Source: Caldibacillus debilis DSM 16016 (GTDB lineage Bacteria > Bacillota > Bacilli > Bacillales > Caldibacillaceae). Taken from it: 64,000 bases of DNA. Where the stretch lies: positions 1-64,000 of the forward strand of contig NZ_KB912917.1 in assembly GCF_000383875.1 (NCBI RefSeq), in the 5' to 3' direction. The notes below the pieces were generated by a model. It was not told where the DNA came from. It did no database searches and saw nothing but the letters and a program-made list of their open reading frames with translations. Shown here piece by piece: positions 61,200-64,000 of this stretch. Each line of letters starts with the position of its first letter. The first letter of the stretch is position 1. The position numbers and the translations under genes are program-made.

Positions 61200-61244
61200 C
61201 CGTCCGAAAACCGGTCCCTTCCCGGTTTTCGGGCGGTTTTTTTT
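61200..61244 (+). terminator. Terminator of cls
   Basis: CCGTCCGAAAACCGG pairs with CCGGTTTTCGGGCGG (one mismatch), followed by eight T. Confidence 0.92.
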
Positions 61245-61389
61245 GCCGCGAAAGGGGCGCTCGATCGCCGCCATCCGAAAACAAAGAGGCGGCAACCGTT
61301 CATTTTTTCCGCCAAAATGACCGGGTGATGGCCGCCCATGAGGGAAACCAAAAGAACCGCGACCTTTCATTTTTGCCCCAAAATGACCG
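61245..61389. repeat. Three intergenic repeat copies, 66-bp period
   Basis: Related units start at 61245 (GCCGCGAAAGGGGCGC), 61311 (GCCAAAATGACCGGGTG) and 61377 (CCCAAAATGACCGCATG). CAAAATGACCG is exact at 61313 and 61379. The reverse strand would read 22-residue repeats ending GHFGAKMKGRG, GHFGGKNERLP and PFRGKKNRP, but without a start or SD. The remaining 61390-61590 has no gene. Confidence 0.7.
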
Positions 61390-61602
61390 CATGTTCTCCA
61401 CTCATGACGCGAAATAAGCGGCTTCCGTCGTTTTTCCAACGGTCTTACGCCGCATCCGCCTTCCTCCCCGCCGCCGGGGATTTCCTTCTCTTTTTTAAAA
61501 AATATTCTTTCAAATGGAAATTTTATCAAATACAATGAAATTAGCGCCACGGAAAAACGGTTGGCCATCCGATCAATCGCATGATTTCAAGGAGGAACGA
61601 GA

Positions 61603-62772
61603 ATGAAAAAAACCTGGTGGCTCGGCTTCGGATTTTTCAGCATCAGCTTGACCTGGAGCCTTTATAACGCCTTCGTCCCTTATTTTTTGGAAACGTTCAT
61701 TTCCAGCGTCGCCGTCATCGGTTTCCTCATGACGCTGGACAATTACGTCGCCCTTTTTCTCCAGCCGTACATCGGCCGTCTGAGCGACCGGACGGATACC
61801 CGATTCGGCAAGCGGATGCCCTACTTGATCGCCGGGATGCCCTTGTCCGCCCTGTTCGTCTCCCTGCTCCCTTTCCATCGGAACTTGGCCGCTTTGGTCG
61901 CTTTCATGCTGCTGTTGAATCTGTCGATGGCCGTTTTCCGCTCCCCCACCATCGCCCTGATGCCGGACATCACCCCGGAGCCGAAACGGACGCGGGCCAA
62001 CGGGATCATCAATTTCATGGGCGGAGTCGCCGCCATCATCGCCTTTGCCCTCGGTTCCCGGCTGTTTAAAACCAATGAGGCGGCGCCCTTCCTGTTTTCC
62101 GGACTGGTGCTCCTCCTTTCCCTGGGCATCTTGCTGTGGAAAATCCGGGAAAAGCGGGATTCCCTCACCGCCGGGCAGGCGGAGAAAGAAAAACCGGCCT
62201 GGAAAATGGAGTTCAACCGCCCGACGGTCTTCCTTCTCCTCGCCATCTTTTTCTGGTTCGTATCCTATCAGGGGATGGAGGCCCTTTTCACCCTTTACGG
62301 AAAAAACCATCTGGGGCTTTCGAAGGACCAATCCTCCTTTTCCCTGACCTTCTTTTCGTTAAGCTTTGTTTTGTTCGCCATCCCGAGCGGATTTTTCGCA
62401 TCCAAAATCGGAAAGAAGAAAATGATCGTCACGGGGATCTCAGGCCTTGCGGCGGTATTTTTGCTGCTGAATTTCGTCCATTCGTTGACCGTCTTATGGA
62501 TCCTCCTCTTCTTCGGCGGGTGCTTTTGGGCCTGCATCAACATCAATTCCTACCCGTTTGTCGTCTCCACGGGGAGCGAACAAAGCATCGGGACGAGAAC
62601 GGGGCTGTACTACTTGGTTTCTTCCCTCGCCGCCATCACCGGACCGCCCCTGTTCGGGCTGATCGTCGACTGGCTGAGCTACCAGGCCCTGTTTTTCGCC
62701 GCCGCGCTGAGCCTGCTCCTCGCCCTTGCTTGCATTTTCAATGTGAAATATACGGAAAATCCGGCCCGATGA
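61603..62772 (+). CDS. MFS transporter, SLC45/GPH-like (sugar carrier type)
   Basis: A 389-residue carrier with 12 predicted helices. The cytoplasmic loop between helices 2 and 3 reads QPYIGRLSDRTDTRFGKRMPY, the form typical of SLC45/GPH sugar transporters (D-x-x-R-TRFGKRRP). The middle loop is charged (EKRDSLTAGQAEKEKPAWKM). AAGGAGG precedes the ATG. Substrate, perhaps maltose or another disaccharide, is inferred from family only. Confidence 0.82.
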   Translation: MKKTWWLGFGFFSISLTWSLYNAFVPYFLETFISSVAVIGFLMTLDNYVALFLQPYIGRLSDRTDTRFGKRMPYLIAGMPLSALFVSLLPFHRNLAALVAFMLLLNLSMAVFRSPTIALMPDITPEPKRTRANGIINFMGGVAAIIAFALGSRLFKTNEAAPFLFSGLVLLLSLGILLWKIREKRDSLTAGQAEKEKPAWKMEFNRPTVFLLLAIFFWFVSYQGMEALFTLYGKNHLGLSKDQSSFSLTFFSLSFVLFAIPSGFFASKIGKKKMIVTGISGLAAVFLLLNFVHSLTVLWILLFFGGCFWACININSYPFVVSTGSEQSIGTRTGLYYLVSSLAAITGPPLFGLIVDWLSYQALFFAAALSLLLALACIFNVKYTENPAR

Positions 62773-63136
62773 GCCGGTCGTCCGCATGCGTTTTCATGCG
62801 AAAGAGGCGGAGAGCCGCGCGATGCTCCGGCTCTCCGTTCGCATTTTCCGGCGAACGGGGCGCGAAGCCCGGCCGACCGGCGGCACGGCGGCCCGCCAAC
62901 CTTCGCGGCGGGAGCATGGTCCGGCGAACCCGCCATTCCTAGGAGAAAGGGGGCCGGCAACCGAAAAATATTCCCGCCCCTTGCCGATCCATTTGTTACA
63001 AATCGGGGAAAATTTTACGATGCCGGCAAAAACCATGGCGGGTTTTTCTTTTTTTCACGGGGGAAATAGGGTAAAATGGATTCGGTTGAATCACCTGTAA
63101 TGGGGAACAGCTTAATCGGTGAGGAGCGAAACATCC
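62773..63136. other. Intergenic stretch between the two MFS genes
   Basis: GGAGAGCCG (62811) pairs with CGGCTCTCC (62830), probably ending the first MFS transcript. No gene is seen. The AT-rich part at 63040-63110 should hold the promoter of the next gene. Confidence 0.5.
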
Positions 63137-64000
63137 GTGAAAGAAAAAGGTGCGATGCCGGTATTGTTTCTGATGATGTTCCTGGTCATGGTGGGCTTCG
63201 GCATCATCATCCCCGTTCTGCCCTTTTACGCGAAAACGGCCGGCGCCAATCCGGCGGAATTGGGGCTGTTAATGGCGGTTTATTCCCTGATGCAGTTGAT
63301 CTTTTCGCCGATGTGGGGGAAAATTTCCGATGCCGTCGGCCGGAAACCGGTGCTCATGATCGGGATCAGCGGCCTGGCGCTGTCTTTCTTTATGATGGCG
63401 ATGGCCGACAAATTATGGATGCTGTTTGCCGCAAGAATCCTCGGCGGCTTCCTGTCCGCCGCCAACATGCCCGTCACCATGGCTTATGTGGCGGATATCA
63501 CGACGCCGGAAAACCGGAGCAAGGGCATGGGATTGGTCGGGGCGGCGGTCGGGCTCGGTTTCATATTCGGGCCGGCGATCGGAGGCGTCTTTTCCAAAAC
63601 GAGCCTCTCGTTGCCGTTTTATATCGCCGGAACCAGTTCTCTTTTGACCCTCCTGCTCGTCATCTTCGTGTTGAAAGAATCGCTGCCGAAAGAAGCGCGG
63701 CAGCGGGCGAAGGCGGAATACGAGCCCTCCCGTTTCAGCCTGTTAAAGGGGCCCGTCGCCCTGCTGTTCTTCCTGCAGCTGTTCGTCTCCATTTCCCTTT
63801 CGGGATTGGAAGCGACCTTCGCCTACTTCGCCTCCGAAAAGGCGGGGCTCACTTCGGTGAAACTCGGATATATCTTTATGATCATGGGGTTGGCCGGGGC
63901 GGTCGTGCAAGGGGGGCTGATCGGCGTCCTGACGGACAAACTCGGGGAAGCGGCGGTCATCAGAGGGGGGATCGCCGTCTCCTTCATCGGATTATTGCTG
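63137..64000 (+). CDS. MFS drug-efflux-type transporter (cut by window end)
   Basis: 288 residues visible of an MFS exporter, about nine helices. Motif A is present as GKISDAVGRKPVLMIG after helix 2. Helix 5 carries GAAVGLGFIFGPAIGGVF, matching the antiporter motif C (gxxxGPxiGG). This makes it a TetA/NorA-like DHA1 exporter. The start is GTG 63137 with GAGGAG about 10 bp upstream; ATG 63155 is an alternative. Substrate unknown. Confidence 0.82.
   Translation, partial: MKEKGAMPVLFLMMFLVMVGFGIIIPVLPFYAKTAGANPAELGLLMAVYSLMQLIFSPMWGKISDAVGRKPVLMIGISGLALSFFMMAMADKLWMLFAARILGGFLSAANMPVTMAYVADITTPENRSKGMGLVGAAVGLGFIFGPAIGGVFSKTSLSLPFYIAGTSSLLTLLLVIFVLKESLPKEARQRAKAEYEPSRFSLLKGPVALLFFLQLFVSISLSGLEATFAYFASEKAGLTSVKLGYIFMIMGLAGAVVQGGLIGVLTDKLGEAAVIRGGIAVSFIGLLL

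Noticed and set aside
61125-61568. Reverse-strand gene after cls
   Set aside because: It crosses the cls terminator and stop codon, has no SD, and its apparent repeats come from the 66-bp DNA units.
1-64000. tRNA, rRNA, T-box or phage genes
   Set aside because: I looked for T-loop and rRNA signatures, T-box motifs and phage structural genes and saw none, but without a covariance search I cannot exclude a missed short RNA.

Overview
The window comes from a moderately GC-rich, endospore-forming, probably thermophilic member of the Bacillaceae. The gene content and the roughly 50% GC look most like Caldibacillus (C. debilis type) or a Geobacillus relative; this species guess is inference. Nearly all recognisable genes have Bacillus subtilis counterparts, and long blocks follow the B. 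subtilis comK-hem-ecs-hpr-prsA-yha-yhe order. No rRNA, tRNA, prophage or cas gene was seen.

Layout. 0-1.6 kb: end of an IS256-type element abutting an ECF sigma gene and a VOC gene. 1.9-3.4 kb: yhjD-like gene with a LexA box, comK, and yhzC-like gene, with ComK AT-boxes between the last two. 3.5-8.6 kb: azlCD, an orphan ABC binding lipoprotein, and cadCA under a duplicated operator. 9-13.2 kb: a short unknown gene, lplJ, yhfI, yhfH and bdhA. 13.7-18.1 kb: hemEHY (coproporphyrin-dependent haem synthesis) divergent from hmoB. 18.4-24.3 kb: ecsAB, hit, trpP behind a TRAP-binding leader, hpr and yhaI. 24.6-29.0 kb: an AT-richer insertion in this conserved order, with a membrane protein, a secreted two-gene operon and three decayed genes, followed by two YjcZ-type micro-genes (29.0-29.3 kb). 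29.5-39.8 kb: prsA, yhaL, yhaM, yhaN, yhaO, yhaP, yhaQ, yhzD. 39.9-49.6 kb: a triple-repeat protein under a palindromic operator, fumC, a YkoS-like membrane protein, an ECF sigma/anti-sigma operon, yheA, and ktrAB behind a c-di-AMP riboswitch. 49.7-64 kb: an alcohol dehydrogenase, yheD-like ATP-grasp gene, a PucR-type regulator next to msmX, several tiny membrane proteins, tatA, a PAS histidine kinase, cls and two MFS transporters (the last cut by the window end).

The most unusual material is non-coding. Between ecsA and hit there are 19 copies of a 9-bp motif spaced almost always exactly 21 bp apart. At about ten other intergenic places there are 2-3 locus-specific repeat copies spaced mostly 62-66 bp apart, and at two genes (prsA and yheD) the first copy covers the stop codon. 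Neither is explained by any gene, and together they look like a genome-wide process that builds helically phased intergenic repeats. Regulatory signals that can be read directly include LexA, ComK, CadC and TRAP sites, the c-di-AMP riboswitch and many intrinsic terminators.
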